A DNA stretch of 64,000 nucleotides, taken from NCBI GenBank assembly GCA_029876055.1, contig CM056878.1, positions 186,001-250,000 on the forward strand. The letters are read 5' to 3'. The stretch comes from Madurella fahalii (lineage: Eukaryota; Ascomycota; Sordariomycetes; Sordariales). The notes below the pieces were generated by a model, which did not search any database, had not been told where the DNA came from, and saw nothing but the letters and a program-made list of their open reading frames with translations. Made by a program: the position numbers and the translations under genes. Shown in pieces: positions 11,753-24,393 of this stretch (within the stretch, counting starts at the first letter, position 1; each line of letters opens with the position of its first letter).

Positions 11753-12712
11753 CTAGAATAACTTGTCGGCCTCCTCCTGAAGCGCCTTCTCCTGGGACTT
11801 AGTCGTCCTAGGAGACCACGCCGTTGTCCCCGGTACCTTGAAGTACAAACTAGGCGACTCGCCTGGCTGCAGCTTGTGGCTCAAATAGCCTCTGTGTGCA
11901 GGGTCCCTGTAATACTCGATATCCCATCGGCTTGTTGGATCGGGCAAGCGGTAGTAGTGCTTCTTTGCCGTCCTCGCCTGCTCCAGGACGCTTTCCACAT
12001 GCTCCGGTCCGACCGGCAGCGGCTTGTCTGTGTTGATGCTCTTCCCAGCAACCAGCCGCTTGATCGACTCCCTCGTGTAATACCTTGTCATAATCTTGCC
12101 GCCGGCCGACTCGACAGCTTTGATTGCGGCAGCTGAGGCCCGAGACACAATGATATCAATTGGCGTTTTCAACGTGTCCCCACCGCGAGCAAGGAGCTTG
12201 ATCCCATCCTTGATATTCCTCCCGACAGCACCCGACAAGACAAGCTCGCGCGGCGTGATCTGTTTGGTCGTGTCGAGACGGCCAGCGTCAATGAAGGTCT
12301 GGAGGCGGTCGAGATTCAATTCCATCATTTCAGGTGCGCGGCTACCGGAGGGTTAGAACGAGACAAGAACAGACCAGTGGGATTCCTACTGATTTACGAA
12401 GCCCATCCGGCCATGGCTGAAGATCAAAGGCGTCTGACCACCTTGGAACCACGGGTTGACTTTTCCGCGCTGCTTCTGACCCTTGTGGCCGCGACCAGCC
12501 GTCTTGCCGTAGCCGGAGGAAGGTCCGCGACCTCTACGGATGCGCTTGTGGTAGGCACCCTTGTTGTCCGAAAGGCTCGCGAGGATGGATGCGCTGCGTG
12601 TCTGCACCGATAGCGCAGCAAAGAGGGAAACTAGACTGACCGGTCTAGAAGGTGCTTCAATTGCCGCAGCGCAGCATCGTGCCGCCTGGGCGAATGGTAA
12701 TCTCGGCGGCAT
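11753..12712 (-). CDS. MRPL10: Mitochondrial large-subunit ribosomal protein uL15m
   Basis: Mitochondrial homologue of bacterial L15, part of the large-subunit core. Two exons on the minus strand, 12712-12390 and 12341-11753, are joined by a 48-nt intron (GTAGGA...GGTAG, CTAAC branch) to give 303 residues. The N-terminal 40 or so residues are Ala/Arg/Ser-rich without acidic residues until after the likely cleavage region, as expected for a mitochondrial targeting peptide. The L15 signature follows: [20 protein letters not shown], then [17 protein letters not shown]. The splice junction restores [18 protein letters not shown], the conserved continuation. The long C-terminal extension is typical of fungal forms. 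Confidence 0.93.
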
Positions 12713-12979
12713 AGTTGACTTCGATTCTGGCTAGATGCTGTTCCATAAAAAATTGGTTCGCGATATCACTCGCTCGGGGCACAGCGATTTCCCAGATGGA
12801 ACCGCTTGGCCCGAGCTGCAGAAAGCTGACTAAGCGCCAAAAGCCAAACGTGAACTTCGAGATTGAAACATGTACACTTAAGAATCCCATGTTGTGCAGC
12901 GTCCTTGCTGTGTCCTTCCATCCAGCCAACGTTCCACTACAAAATCCACTCTAGGTTGTATTACTTTTGAGGCTCCAGG

Positions 12980-15900
12980 TTACTCCTCAATGCGCGCACC
13001 ATGGTTCTGGAGCAGCTCGGCGACTTCCATTTTTTCCGTAACCAGCTCTTTAGAGAACAAATAATATGGCCACTGACGACGGCCGTACGTCGCTACGTCT
13101 TCGTCACGGACAGGCTCGATCGCTGCGTGTAAAGCGCTTTTGAAACGTCCCTCCAACTTCACATCTACCGATGCTCCATTCCTGATAAGAAATGCCGCAC
13201 AACTCCGCCTCCCCAAGTACGCGGCAGCGACGAGCGCAGTCCGAAACGGCCCAGGGAACTGGTCGAACTGTTTGTTGACATCTGCGCCGGCTGCTACAAG
13301 GATCTGGGCACACTTCAGATGCCCTTGCCCCGCGGCGGCCATAAGCGCGCTGCCATAGATCCCAGCTAGCATCTGCTGATCGGCTTTGGCACCCGCCTTA
13401 AGGAGCACTTTCAGAGAGTCCCCGGAACCTCGAAATGCAGCAGCCACAAGAGCGCTTCCGCATCTCACCCTCTCTGATGTGTGTAGTAAGTTGACATCGG
13501 CGCCGGCATGGATGAGGACCTCCATTGACTCCAAACGCCCGAATTCAGCCGCCTCAGCCAGGGCGCTACCCCCTTTACCGTCTTCTCCTGGTTCGAGAAG
13601 CTGGTTGACCTTGGCACCAGCGTCGATTAAGAAACGCATGCAGTCCTCGTTGCCCGTTGACGCTGCTAACGCGCTGCCTGTTTTTCCGGGGGGAAGCAGT
13701 GCGTTAACATCGGCGCCCGCTTGCACCAGCACCCGCACACAGTCTTCATACCCGTGAAATGCAGCGGCAGCCAATGCGCTACCATAGCTCCCTGTATAAA
13801 GCAGCTGATTTACCCGGGCTCCAGCCTCAAGCAGCGCCAGTACGCAGTCCAGTGTTCCAACCCCGGCCGCCGCCGCAAGCGCTGTGCCGTATTTTCCCAC
13901 AGAGAGCACTTCGTTTGGGTTCGCCCCCGCAGAGAGAAGTGCCCGGATGCAAGGCAGATGGCTCCGGCTGGCTGCGGCCACAAGTGCGTTTCCGTAGATT
14001 CCGACGGACACCACTTGGTTGACTTCCGCTCCTGCTTCGATGAGCGCCTCGAGGCATCCCAGGTCTCCGTTGTGAGCAGCGATAATCAGCGGACTCCCAT
14101 AATCCCCTGAACGGAGCTCCTGGTTGACGTCGGCCCCTATTCGGACGAGACTCTCCACGCAGACATGGTTTCTGCAAAAGCATGCCTCCCCAAGGGCGGA
14201 ACCCTGATAACCGCCAGGGAGGTTCACAGATGCTCCATGGCTGACCATCAAGGAGACAATCTCCGGCACATCTGAGCTTCGGTTACTTCCCACGGCGGCG
14301 ATGGCGCTGGCCACTCGTCCGTCAAGTGCTTTCTTGACGTCGGCACCTGCGTCGATAAGCATCCGGATGGTCTCAAGACCCGCCGATGATGCTGCGGCCG
14401 CTAGCACGCTGCCATAACCAAGAGCATCATCATCGGCGTTCACTTGCGCCCCCGCTTGTAAGAGGATTTGCACAAGATCGGGCCTGTCCATCCACGCGGC
14501 CAGGGCCAACGCGCTTCCAGGATCGGGATTCACGTACGCCCCGTGGGCGATGAGGAACCGCAGCCACTCGACATCCCCCATCTTCACGGCGCGGGAAAGT
14601 GGCGAGGCGGTACCGTCTCGGGCATGGTTCACGTCCACCCCAAGCTCCACTAGCTCCCGGCCGATGACAAAGCTTTCTGGGTCTTCGATATTCACAATCT
14701 CTAACAGAGTTTGACCTTGTCCATTGGTTCCGGATAGGTCGATCGCTGGATCGTCCAGCCAGTCCTTAAGGATTTTGAGTAGCGAGAACCGACATATAGC
14801 GAAGAGCGTCTGAGTCTCGGGCGCGATAAAATCTAATATCTGCCGGTTAAAGTCTGAGTCTGGCGGCCTGTGAAGATCGTCGCTCCCAACGGCTTGGTAC
14901 CATCTCCGATACTGCTCGCTGCTCTTCTCTGGGGAGCCCAGGAACCTCTTCAGCAGGTCAACCATCACCGGGTCCGGAGTTTTCAGGTAGTCCGACGAGG
15001 CCCGAAGATGTGTGAGCCAATAATGGCGAGCGTAGATTTGCATTGGGTGGTTTGCCCCAGAAACTGTCTGGTCTGAAACAGAGTTCGGGAGCGACTTAAG
15101 AAGTAGCTTGAGGCATATCCGTGCGGCGTCAAGGTGGCCTTGGAGGTTGAAGTGCGAGAAGAATTGCGCACACGAGAAGTGTGTTGGTACCCAAATTAGC
15201 CCCAGTTCCGGGTGAGGACTGAGAATCAACACGTCGGGCCAGAGATGTCTCAACCAATTTTCGCCAATTTCGGGTCCCGGCTCGCAGTCGTCTGTCTCTG
15301 GATCGATGCGAAGTGCAGACAGGAGCTCATCGCTTGTCAGCGGATGGGCGGCACAAAACACCAGCTTTAGGGCTCGTCTGCCGATTGTCTGATCGCTCTT
15401 ATTTAGCTTCTGGATCTCGTCATCTGCTCTCCGGTAGACCTCGAGGATCTCTTCAGGAATTTGCAACGTCTCTATGGCGGATCTAGTAACATGGTCCGCA
15501 TCGACGGCTTGGAGTTGTCGAGTCCTCAACACTGCCCAGAGGAATCTTCTCACAACGGTTAGTATCACTCGGACGGCCAACGATCGTGATCTAGGAGAAG
15601 AGGGACTCACACTCCCTCGCTGCTGCGCACAACATCCCCCAAGATTTCAGGCGGTATCTCCTTCCATTGTTCCGTGACCACCTTTTCGACGTCGAAAAAG
15701 GTGTGAGGCAGGTTGGTTTCCAATGTGGCAAGTTCTAGCGAGTCCCAATGCTGGAGAATAACCTGGTAAGATGCGGTCGAAGCCTTGGCTAAGTGTGACA
15801 CAGTCTTGCTGTCCCTACTTGACAGAAACAGCTTCAGCGGCTGTTGGCAGGCATCGACAAGGAGGACTAGCGTCGTTGTTAGGTCGGATAGGGCATGGGG

Positions 15901-18900
15901 CGTGAGCTTGTCCAACCCATCGAGAATTAACGTCGTGGATGAGTAACAGCGAAGGATTTCTAAGAACCATTCAGTCACCCTGTCATTGGTGACCGTGGAG
16001 TTGCCCAGCTTTGCATCGCCCCAGTCCCTGTGGAGCCTCTTGACGCGTTTGAGCCCGCTGTTAGGTTCAGATTCGAGAAGTTGACGCATTACGCTGCGAA
16101 GTATCCGCAGCTGAGTATCGCGGTCTGCTGCACCGAGTTCATCGCAGTAGATGAAAGCCAGTCCTTCTGGGTCCGGGGAGTTTACGATATTTTCTTGTAA
16201 ATGGTCAACGACCTTTGAGGAGAGGAACGTTTTGCCCGTGCCAACTACCCACATCAGTATTCCTAACACGTAGAGGCTAAGCAAAGGAAAATACTTACAA
16301 GAGCCTCGGAGCCAGAAGATCGCAGATCGGTCGCTGTTTACCCAACTGCTGAAGTCTTCTCGATTTAAAAGCCACTCACAAGTGTCAGGCGTCCTTTTCT
16401 GCCGGAGGCCCTCGTGGACTTTGTCGTACGGATGGGAGGACATCCACTCGAGGTCCATAAGATCCCAACCTTCCTCGTCATCATCTTCGCTTTCAGACTG
16501 CTCCTCGCCGGTTCCGAGTGGGGGATTGTCCTGCGCCGTAGCGTCTAGCCAAACCGGAGGCATATCTTCTAGCAGCTGCAGAACCTCGGGATCTACTTCT
16601 GCAATCCTCCCTTGCTTGCACGACTCCACCTCGAGCTCGAGTTGGTCGATCAGAGCATAGAGCTTGGCGATGAAGCCAGCGGTCATTTTGGGCTTAGCAA
16701 TCGCCCTAGCTATCTCTTTTTCCTTCGGCTCGGGGTTCTTGGTTTTCACAATAACTAACAACTCCAGCAAGGCACCATAGAGGTTCAGCAAAGCAAAGCG
16801 AAGGGCAGCGAAGACTTCTTCAGATGTGTTCTCCAGTGTGTAAGCGAGGCCGAATAATCGCCCTCGGTTGATGGCACGAAAGGCGAATCGCAGAGCCCAG
16901 AGTGCGTTGGATCGCTTGATTTCATCGTAGGCAGAAAGAGCAGACGCATCCGAGAGCTCGAGTACTAACTGCTTTGTTATGAGGACTGGATACTCATCCC
17001 GAGAAGGGGCAGGCAGGTGGCATACCTTCATCACGCCCAAAAGAGCAGCCCATGGCAGGTCCGTCGGAGGCGATAAGAATATTGATTCGTCATCGGCAAT
17101 CTGCTGAACGGAGCTCGAAACATCTTGAGCGAGCTGGAAATCCTTGGGGTTGGCCCGGTTGCGGCACTTTGCCTCGAGTCTCCACGAAAGCTTCAGGAGA
17201 TTATCGAGCTGGTCTGGTAACGGGTGTGAATTGACTTCATCGTCGTCAATCATTGTCTGGACTGCTTTCCGCACATTATCTGAAAGCGAACGGAAGGATT
17301 CTTGCCATATATCATGGTCCTGTCGAGCCCTCTCGTAGATGCACTCTTCGAGAGCTTGGAGATCAAGAGCGATGTTGGCCCCGAGATCCGACATCCGGTT
17401 CTGGTCTTGAGGGTCTTCCGTTGCAAGTTTCCCCAGGTTGTCCTGCACACGTCGAAGCAAGAAAGTACAGGTCTGTTTCTGGGACGCAATACTTTGAGCT
17501 GAATTGGCCCATGCTTCGATTTGGAGGAGCAGGTTTGCGGCGTGTGCCATGTCTGCGTTCGGGAGCAAGCTGAGACGCTCTTTGCCGTCCGATTGGGCAA
17601 GAATCCTCTCGAGAAGGCCGCGGACTGAGCTCGCCATGTCCTCTAAAGCTCCGGTATCATCTTCAGGGTCATCATCGAATTCATCCAGAACCGGCCGCGC
17701 ACCCGGCATCTGGGGCGAATCGCCAGAACCAGCAGATGCAGCTCCCTTATCGAGATCAAAGTCCCATGGCAGCGCTCGGAGAGCAAAAGAGTGAAGGTGG
17801 ATGGCGATGTGGTCGTCTTCTTCGAGATGCACCGGATTCCGGTCGTTAAGACAGAGGGGACATGAAACCAGTTCGATCATGGTCCGTTCGCTCAAGTCTA
17901 GCAAGATAGGTAGTTCCTCAGGAGCAAATGACCCGCTGTGATTTTCTGATATGTGCGTCTTGCAATCTGACGCTGTGGCAAAGGCGATCTCGCCCTGGTC
18001 ATCCAAATCAGAGGAGCACAGAGAACAGCTCCACTGGGTTACGCTATGAGAGGCTGCCATGTGCTCCAACCATTGCTCCCTGGTCGAATAAAGATTATAG
18101 GGAGAGCTGCATGGCTGGAAGATACATGTATACGGACTCAGGTCGTGGGCTATATGGCCACTATGGCGAAGTCAAGTTAGTCCATCACGGTCTTCCAGCG
18201 TCTTTTCCGTGGGGCCGGGGAAGGGGGGAAAAGGGAATATCAGCGGTGACTTACTGCCACTTCTTCTCGTTCTTTGCGTACTCTAGATCCAAAACAAAGC
18301 CACAATACGGACACTGAGGCGATTTTTCGAGCATTGATGGCTTTGGGTAATCCTGATCCTGGCCGGTCCGTGTGAGCTTTGATACGGCTGAGGATGCCCG
18401 AACAGACCGCAGAGCTACAGTGTTTAGGTCTGGCCCAACTGCTGTTGCGGTCTGTACGGCGGAGGTCTGCTCGATGACTCGGGCAACGGGTATAGCCGGT
18501 GCGACCTCCGACCTCGCAACCTCCGTGGGCCCAGCGGGAGTCTGTTGAGGTGGGTGAGCCGAAGGCCTCATGGTGACTGCTTGCCGGCGGACCGGCTTGA
18601 TTTCGGCCGATGTCGAGCTCGCCTGTCTTCCGCCTTTTCTTGAGCACATTATCCGATGGCGCCGGATGATGTTGGCTTGGACTAGGCGCCTCTGGATCGG
18701 CCCTAGTCTGTTGTAGAGCCAAGCGCGGATGACAATGTTGACACTCTGGGTGATGTTATTGCGGGACGCTGCAAGAGCTAGTCGACTCAGGAGTGCGTGC
18801 TCGTATGGCCCAATCAGTATCAGTGTTTCAAGGTGTGTTTTGAACTCGGCGTAGGTGTTAGGTGCGTGTATCTGAACCCGCTTCAGGTCGTCATCGGCAC

Positions 18901-19441
18901 GCTTGTGTCTGAACCGGTCTCCTGATTTCCGGATGGCGATGGAGAGCCGCACCAAGCGGTACAAGCACAACTCGATGAGATGTGCATGGCGTAAAGTCGC
19001 GCCCTGCGGATATGGATTGCCACCTGTATCCTCGTCGCTCGATGAGTCTGAGAATGAGGACGTGACTGAAACCGGGGACGAGGCGTCGGAGAGAAGTTGG
19101 TCATCACTGTCATCCGGTGAGCCCAGCGAGCGAAGGCCGGCGAGACATTCGTTTAGTGCTTCAGATATACATGTGAGGAGTCCCGAAATTGCGGCGCGGG
19201 CATCGTCGCGGTGAGCGAGTCGGTAGTCAAGCGAAGCCCTCCCCAAGGCCTGCGCCTTCAAGCCAAAAGACCACCAGCGGAGTCGGGCCTGATAATCCTC
19301 AAGCCAGGCACGCTGCTCCCTAGATAGCCCCTGGGTTCGCAAACACTCAGCGAAGAGGTTTAGACAATTTTCCGTGAGTCTTCGCAGCCTCATTCCGCCG
19401 CCGCCTCCATGAACGTTGAGGAATCCCGAGCGTGAAGCCAT
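12980..19441 (-). CDS. STAND/NLR receptor: zinc finger, NACHT, ankyrin repeats
   Basis: Four exons on the minus strand, 19441-18255, 18160-16299, 16244-15611 and 15545-12980, give 2082 residues with all phases matching. The N-terminal 360 residues form a helical region common in fungal receptor-like proteins. The first intron junction rebuilds a C2H2-type zinc-finger block (CPYCGF..., PYTCIFQPC, WLEHMAASH, WSCSLC, SCPLC; residues about 375-560). A helical middle region leads to the NACHT-entry motif and the P-loop GSFGTGKT (about residue 1013), which exists only after removal of a 54-nt intron (16245-16298). Walker B is LILDGLDKL. From about residue 1500 to the end there are about 16 ankyrin repeats of roughly 37 residues with the pattern YGSALxAAA...GADVN. 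Such proteins are NLR-like sensors of non-self or danger in fungi. The ligand is unknown. The last acceptor has two usable AGs 3 nt apart (exon start 15548 or 15545); the second gives EGVFLWAVL, the usual NACHT continuation. Confidence 0.92.
13000..14720 (-). repeat. Ankyrin-repeat coding tandem array
   Basis: About sixteen coding repeats of some 111 nt sit in the last exon of the NACHT receptor gene. Neighbouring units share the YGSAL/AAA/GADVN skeleton but differ at many positions, so they are diverged repeats rather than recent copies. Borders are approximate. Confidence 0.85.
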
Positions 19442-21090
19442 GGCGGGGTACGAGCATCCATCAGCAGCCGACCAAGAACCGAGCAGGCTCGGGTTGTTAA
19501 CCCTGGGCCTATTTTGTTGGGATCTTCATCGCTTGGGCAGTCCTATGGTCCTGGGGAATCGCATTACATTGCATACTACGGTTTAGTGAGCTTCCGGAAA
19601 ACCACCTTACGTACCTTAGCACGTTTGCTGTGGGTAGCCGCTCCCCTCTCGCACAAAATAACTGGTACACCAAAACCGGGTTTTGGCCGACCTACCAACC
19701 ACCAAGTTGCCCGTCATGCTCCTTCGTGCTCCTTCATGTTCCTTTCCTCAACCTCAGATTCCCACCGAAAGGAAAATTGGGGTAAAAGCTATTCTAACTT
19801 CCGCTAAGGCCGGACTTTCTGCAATAGAAAGGGCATGCTGACTGCCCAAGCAGTACGTTAGGAAACGGCCTTGTTGGGATGATAGTATTGTAAACGAGTA
19901 TGCAGAGGAGGGCTGGACTGCAGCCACATAGGGCTTTCCCAATCGTTGGGTAGACAATCCCTCGGATCTTGAAGAACTATATAGAGTTAGAAGGCGCCAT
20001 GACGGTGATTACCTAGATTGCACTCGGAACGATTGAAGTTGGGCGGGTTTTGACCGAGTGGTGACTGCATTGGTGTGGTGTCGGGTATTGGTGTACCTGA
20101 TTTTTTGTGCAGGGGGCAGCCGCTGCACCTGCGGGGATCGGCTTGCATGCCGAGCCAGCCACGACAATATCTCCACTCGGGCCGCGCCGAAGGACCGGCG
20201 GAATACCTTATCCTGAAACCCGCAGCTCGACATGTGCGAACTTCGAATCGTGGGATAGCACACCCGGGCCTTCGCATATCGTTGGCAGTATTGCCTTAAT
20301 GTTAAGAGTATGAAGAGAGCGAAAATTTAACCTCTCCACAGCCTGGTCTCGCATCGTGGGCCGATCCCAGCCCGACCCTTGACGCTGCCAACGGTAGTTG
20401 CCCTGAGCAGCCGCCCACCTTCATTGTCACTTGCTGCACTGTCCTGTCGGTACCTCACTTAACCAACGCTTGACATCTGTCGGTTGATGACATACATGAT
20501 ACCACAATCTTTGTTATTGTTGCGGAAGAAGCCGGATGTTTTGCAGTGCTAGGGTCAATAACGCCCATCCTGTGCGTTCAGGCACTGCAGTGGGACGAGC
20601 TGACAGGAAATGGCGGCCAACTGTGCCACAGTCAGCGGTTCATTGGACAGGGGAGCTGCAGAGGGAGCCCAGCAGATCCCCTCGTGCCACGGGAGCGCCG
20701 ACCTGCGGCCTGGGACCTGCAACTTGGCGCCAGCCGCTGTCCCTCCTTGGGACAACACACAACACCCCTTTGAAGTGCTCCTGATTTCTTTCCAGCTCTT
20801 TAGGTTCGCCATCTATTGCCGAACTGGAGCCATCCCACTCTCCAAGTCACAAGTGCTCTGTATGGCTTGCTGACAATCAGCGGCAACTATTGTTACATAT
20901 ATTTCAATTGTGACCCCCATCTGTCGCTGCATCAGTTCAACAGTTTGTTGGTTGGGTCATTTGATCCGCCGCAAGCCACCACCAACCACCTCCGGCGATC
21001 GTTCAAGACTCAAATCCGACCTGCGGGTGAGCATGCTCATCTTCTTCCAAATACCACAAAGCCATATGGGGTGTTGAAGACTTGCTGGCT
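19442..21090. other. Divergent promoter region between receptor and protease genes
   Basis: About 1.65 kb separates the starts of the NACHT receptor (-) and the subtilisin-like protease (+). The ORFs inside are short, overlap on both strands and carry no motif. The region should hold both promoters; no clear TATA box was picked out. A non-coding 5' exon of the protease gene cannot be excluded. Confidence 0.55.
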
Positions 21091-24078
21091 ATGTTGGAAG
21101 AGTCGGGGGTAGACTTTGCTCTTGAAGCCGTTGGGTGCCTTGAGGAAATCGTCAAGGCACTCATCACACGGTACAAGAACAGAGGCGCCAGTGTGTTTTG
21201 TAACCTGCTCAATGCCGACCTTTGTCAAATTCGCATCTGGCTCGAAAACAACCGGGCTCAAGCTGATCGCTCCCATTTCGATGAGATCCTTGCCGTGCTA
21301 GAGGCCATTTGCAAGGTTCGTTACTATTATCTCTTTTTCCCTCTCACAAACTTCTATTTTTTTATATTTTTTTTATTATCTTTCCACCCCATATTCTTTG
21401 TTGTTCTTCGTGGACATTAGTGCACAACTGAGTTTTTTTTTAGGGTAGTTCGACATGGAAACCGTCACCTAGCACGGGCAAAACGGCAGATCTGTCGGAA
21501 AAGTATCCTGAGCTCGCGAAGCTGGTGTCAAAGTCCACGTACAAAGATGCTAGGCTGTCCCTGGACAAGCTCTCCAACGACGCAGGGGCAACGCCAAAGG
21601 AGAAAGGATCGAGACAAAAGCGGCAGATGAGAATACATCAGCGATTTGAGCATGTCCTGACCAAAATCACCAATACGGAAGCTGCAGGTGTCGTTGAACC
21701 CCGAGTAACGAGGAAGGATGAGAGCGACTTCTCAGCCCATCTCGGTACGCTCTACGCGGTGCTCTCCCGTTACAGCGTTTGCCACGACTCTTCTGCCAGT
21801 ATTGTTCCGAAAATCAGCCTGAGTGGTTATCGGCGCCATGATGCCTCTGGTTCAGTCTTTGATATGCTCTTCCCGGACCATCCTCACCGAGACCGAGACG
21901 GGAGCCCTTGCAACTGGCAAAATGCTGTCGTTCATGTAGGACCTGAAGTGCACGTTTTGCGTCAAAGTAACATCTCCTACCGAGACACAGAGCTAACAAG
22001 CCCATAGTACGTTTCAAGACAAGATCGTTGCGCAGCCTGTCCCTGCGATCGAATACCACGAGTTCTGCGGGACCATTAGCGGCCGACAGCAGGAGCAACT
22101 CTTCCTTACTGTGTCGAAAAAGGACTTCAAGCTCCATCATTCAGAATGCCCAGACTCCATTGGGGCCAACGCATGGATGATGACAGCGCCCGACACTCCT
22201 GCCTTGACGCTCAGGAAAATCCTCGCCCGGGGAGAGCTCATCGGGTCCAATAGAGCTCATAACAAAGTAAAAATAATCCTTTTCTACCTTCTGACAAAGG
22301 GTGTATGGCAGTTCTACGAATCAGAGCTCATGCCGACCGAATGGACCAAGGACACGGTTGAATTTCTGTTCGAGCATCGCGAGCGGAACGGCACCCTCAC
22401 CGCAGGCGTGTTTCTCAACCAGCCGCTCATATCGGCCGATTTTCATCCGACACCACAAAGGCAACAGGAGCATGTAAATCTTGCGCACAGATTCCCCAAG
22501 ATTCGGGAGCTGGGAATCATGCTCCTGGAAATTCTGCTCGGAAGAGAGATTGATAGTTTCCGAAGCGAACCTGAGGCGGCTCCATGGCTACCGGGCGGCA
22601 AAGTCACACCCTACACTGATCACAGAATCGCCGTTTGGTTGTTCAAGTCAAAAATCCAGGCAGACAGCGACATGATCAAGCCCCTGAGGGACGTGATAGG
22701 GAGGTGCTTGGATGATCAGTCATTCAGGCGCGTCATCAAGTCGAGAACATCACCAGAGCAGCCGCTCTCTAGCCGTTTGCGGGAAGCAATGTACGAGCAG
22801 CTCGTCATACCGCTAGAATCGCTACTTCAAGTCATGTACGACGAGCCATATGACCTGAGCCCTCTGCACGAGCTCAACGGTGTGCCGGCAACAGACTCGA
22901 ACAGCGGAATTCGACTGACACGGCAACAAACCATCCCAGCTCGGAATTCTGGAGCCGCTGCGGCAGAAACTACGGGGACCCCTACCGAAGGATGGTGCGT
23001 TGTCTCCCCACACATTTCAACTTCTCCTAGGAGGCGGCTGACAATAGAGACCAGGCCGGAAGACGAGAACGCGTGCAAAAGATGGTTCAAAGAGATGGAC
23101 ACGCTACAAGGCCTCCTATTAGCCAAGGGTAACCATCAAGCTGTCAAGATCGCCATCCTCGACACGGGCTTCTCGCAGGAATGGGGGGACTTGGACTGGG
23201 ATATCGCCCCCGGCAACTACAAGGATTTTGTTAGTGGGCAAGATTACGAAAAGCGAGATAACACAGGCCATGGGACCACTGTGGCGAGGTTAGTGCTTGA
23301 GATTCAGGAGAGGGCTGAGCTTTATGTTGCCCGCGTTTTCGAAGACGAAAAACTCACCGATAATACTTTTGAAAGAATGGAAAAGGTAAGGATACTGCCA
23401 TTATTTCCTCCCCCCCTTTTTCTCTTTCCCCCCGAAACCTTTTCGCTCACTGCATTGAACCTCGACATCTAGGCGCTGAAATGGGCGGTCGAGAGAGCTG
23501 CCGACATCATTTTGATCGCTTCAGGAACTATGAAACCTCTTGATAATGTAACCAGAGCTATCAACACATTACCGGACCACATCCTTGTCATCGCCGCCGC
23601 GGGGAACCTGCCAGAGTGCGATCGCGTTGTGTTCCCTGCGAGGATGGCAAGGGTGATGCACATCTTTGCAACAACGGCCCGGAACAAAATCTCAAGGACT
23701 CTCAATCCTCCGCCGCTTCCACGTGGATATAACTTTGCCATCCTAGGGGAGGCCATACGACCCGAGTCCGGTGGGTGGGGGTTCGTTGATCCTCCAAGTG
23801 GGACGTCCTTTGCGGCGGCAATCGCCGCAGGCTTTGCTGGGTGCCTGCTTCACTTCTCGCGGCTGCCTGTCGCCGAAGGGGAGAGGATACTGAACCTGGA
23901 AGGCTACGAGAAGATGAACCTCATCTTTGAAGAGCTGTCGAGGGACTACCGGGATCAGGGGTACGACTGTATCGTCCCGTGGCATCTGATGAACCTCATC
24001 GCGGGAGAGCTCGAGAACGAAGGCCGACGGCGGAGGATCCGCAACTACCTGTCAGATGTCTTGTTGCAGAGGATGTAA
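21091..24078 (+). CDS. Intracellular subtilisin-like serine protease (S8) with fungal N-terminal region
   Basis: Four exons, 21091-21315, 21444-21966, 22019-23385 and 23473-24078, give 906 residues. The start is the first ATG after an in-frame stop at 21028-21030. Intron 1 (GTTCGT donor) and intron 2 (52 nt, GTAACA donor) have weak donors; intron 2 was chosen because it is the placement found that keeps the frame. No signal peptide is seen, so it is likely cytosolic. The N-terminal 550 residues resemble the fungal DUF7580-like region found before S8 and kinase-like domains (EFCGTISGRQQEQLFL and later helices). The C-terminal peptidase S8 domain has all catalytic residues: Asp631 in AILDTGF, His667 in GHGTTVA, Ser817 in GTSFAAA and the oxyanion Asn750 in AAAGN. 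In Podospora a protease of this kind (HET-Q2) cleaves and activates a gasdermin (HET-Q1) encoded next to it; here a gasdermin-like gene also follows, tail to tail, 315 nt away. Confidence 0.9.
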
Positions 24079-24393
24079 TGGACCCGTATCACTGTACCTA
24101 AGTAATCCTGATATGTATCCAAGTCATTACTACTACCTGTATTGAAGGCTGCGTCGATGGCAGTTGCCCGTGACTACCTGTGACACATTCATCCAAGCCT
24201 TCGGATTTTCCCACATATTTTGCCAGCTTTAACAGGATGAGATTCCTGTAGGGCAACTTTCCATTTCCCATACCCAACCGGTATTCCCAAAGCTCGTTTT
24301 GTGATACTAGCACCCGTGTTTGTATCCGGTGTCTGATGGCTCTATCGGCAAACATGGAGGAAAAACAGGCTAACTTCAACATCGGACGCAGGA
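24079..24393. other. Short convergent spacer between protease and gasdermin genes
   Basis: The 315-nt gap must hold both 3' UTRs. No coding sequence is seen. Confidence 0.6.

Noticed and set aside
13386..14110. Plus-strand ORFs opposite the ankyrin repeats
   Set aside because: They are repeat-driven antisense shadows.
15607..18069. Treating the 820-codon and 876-codon minus ORFs as separate genes
   Set aside because: Phase-matched introns restore the zinc-finger block, the P-loop and the EGVFLWAVL motif across the junctions, so they are one gene with the ORF starting at 19441.
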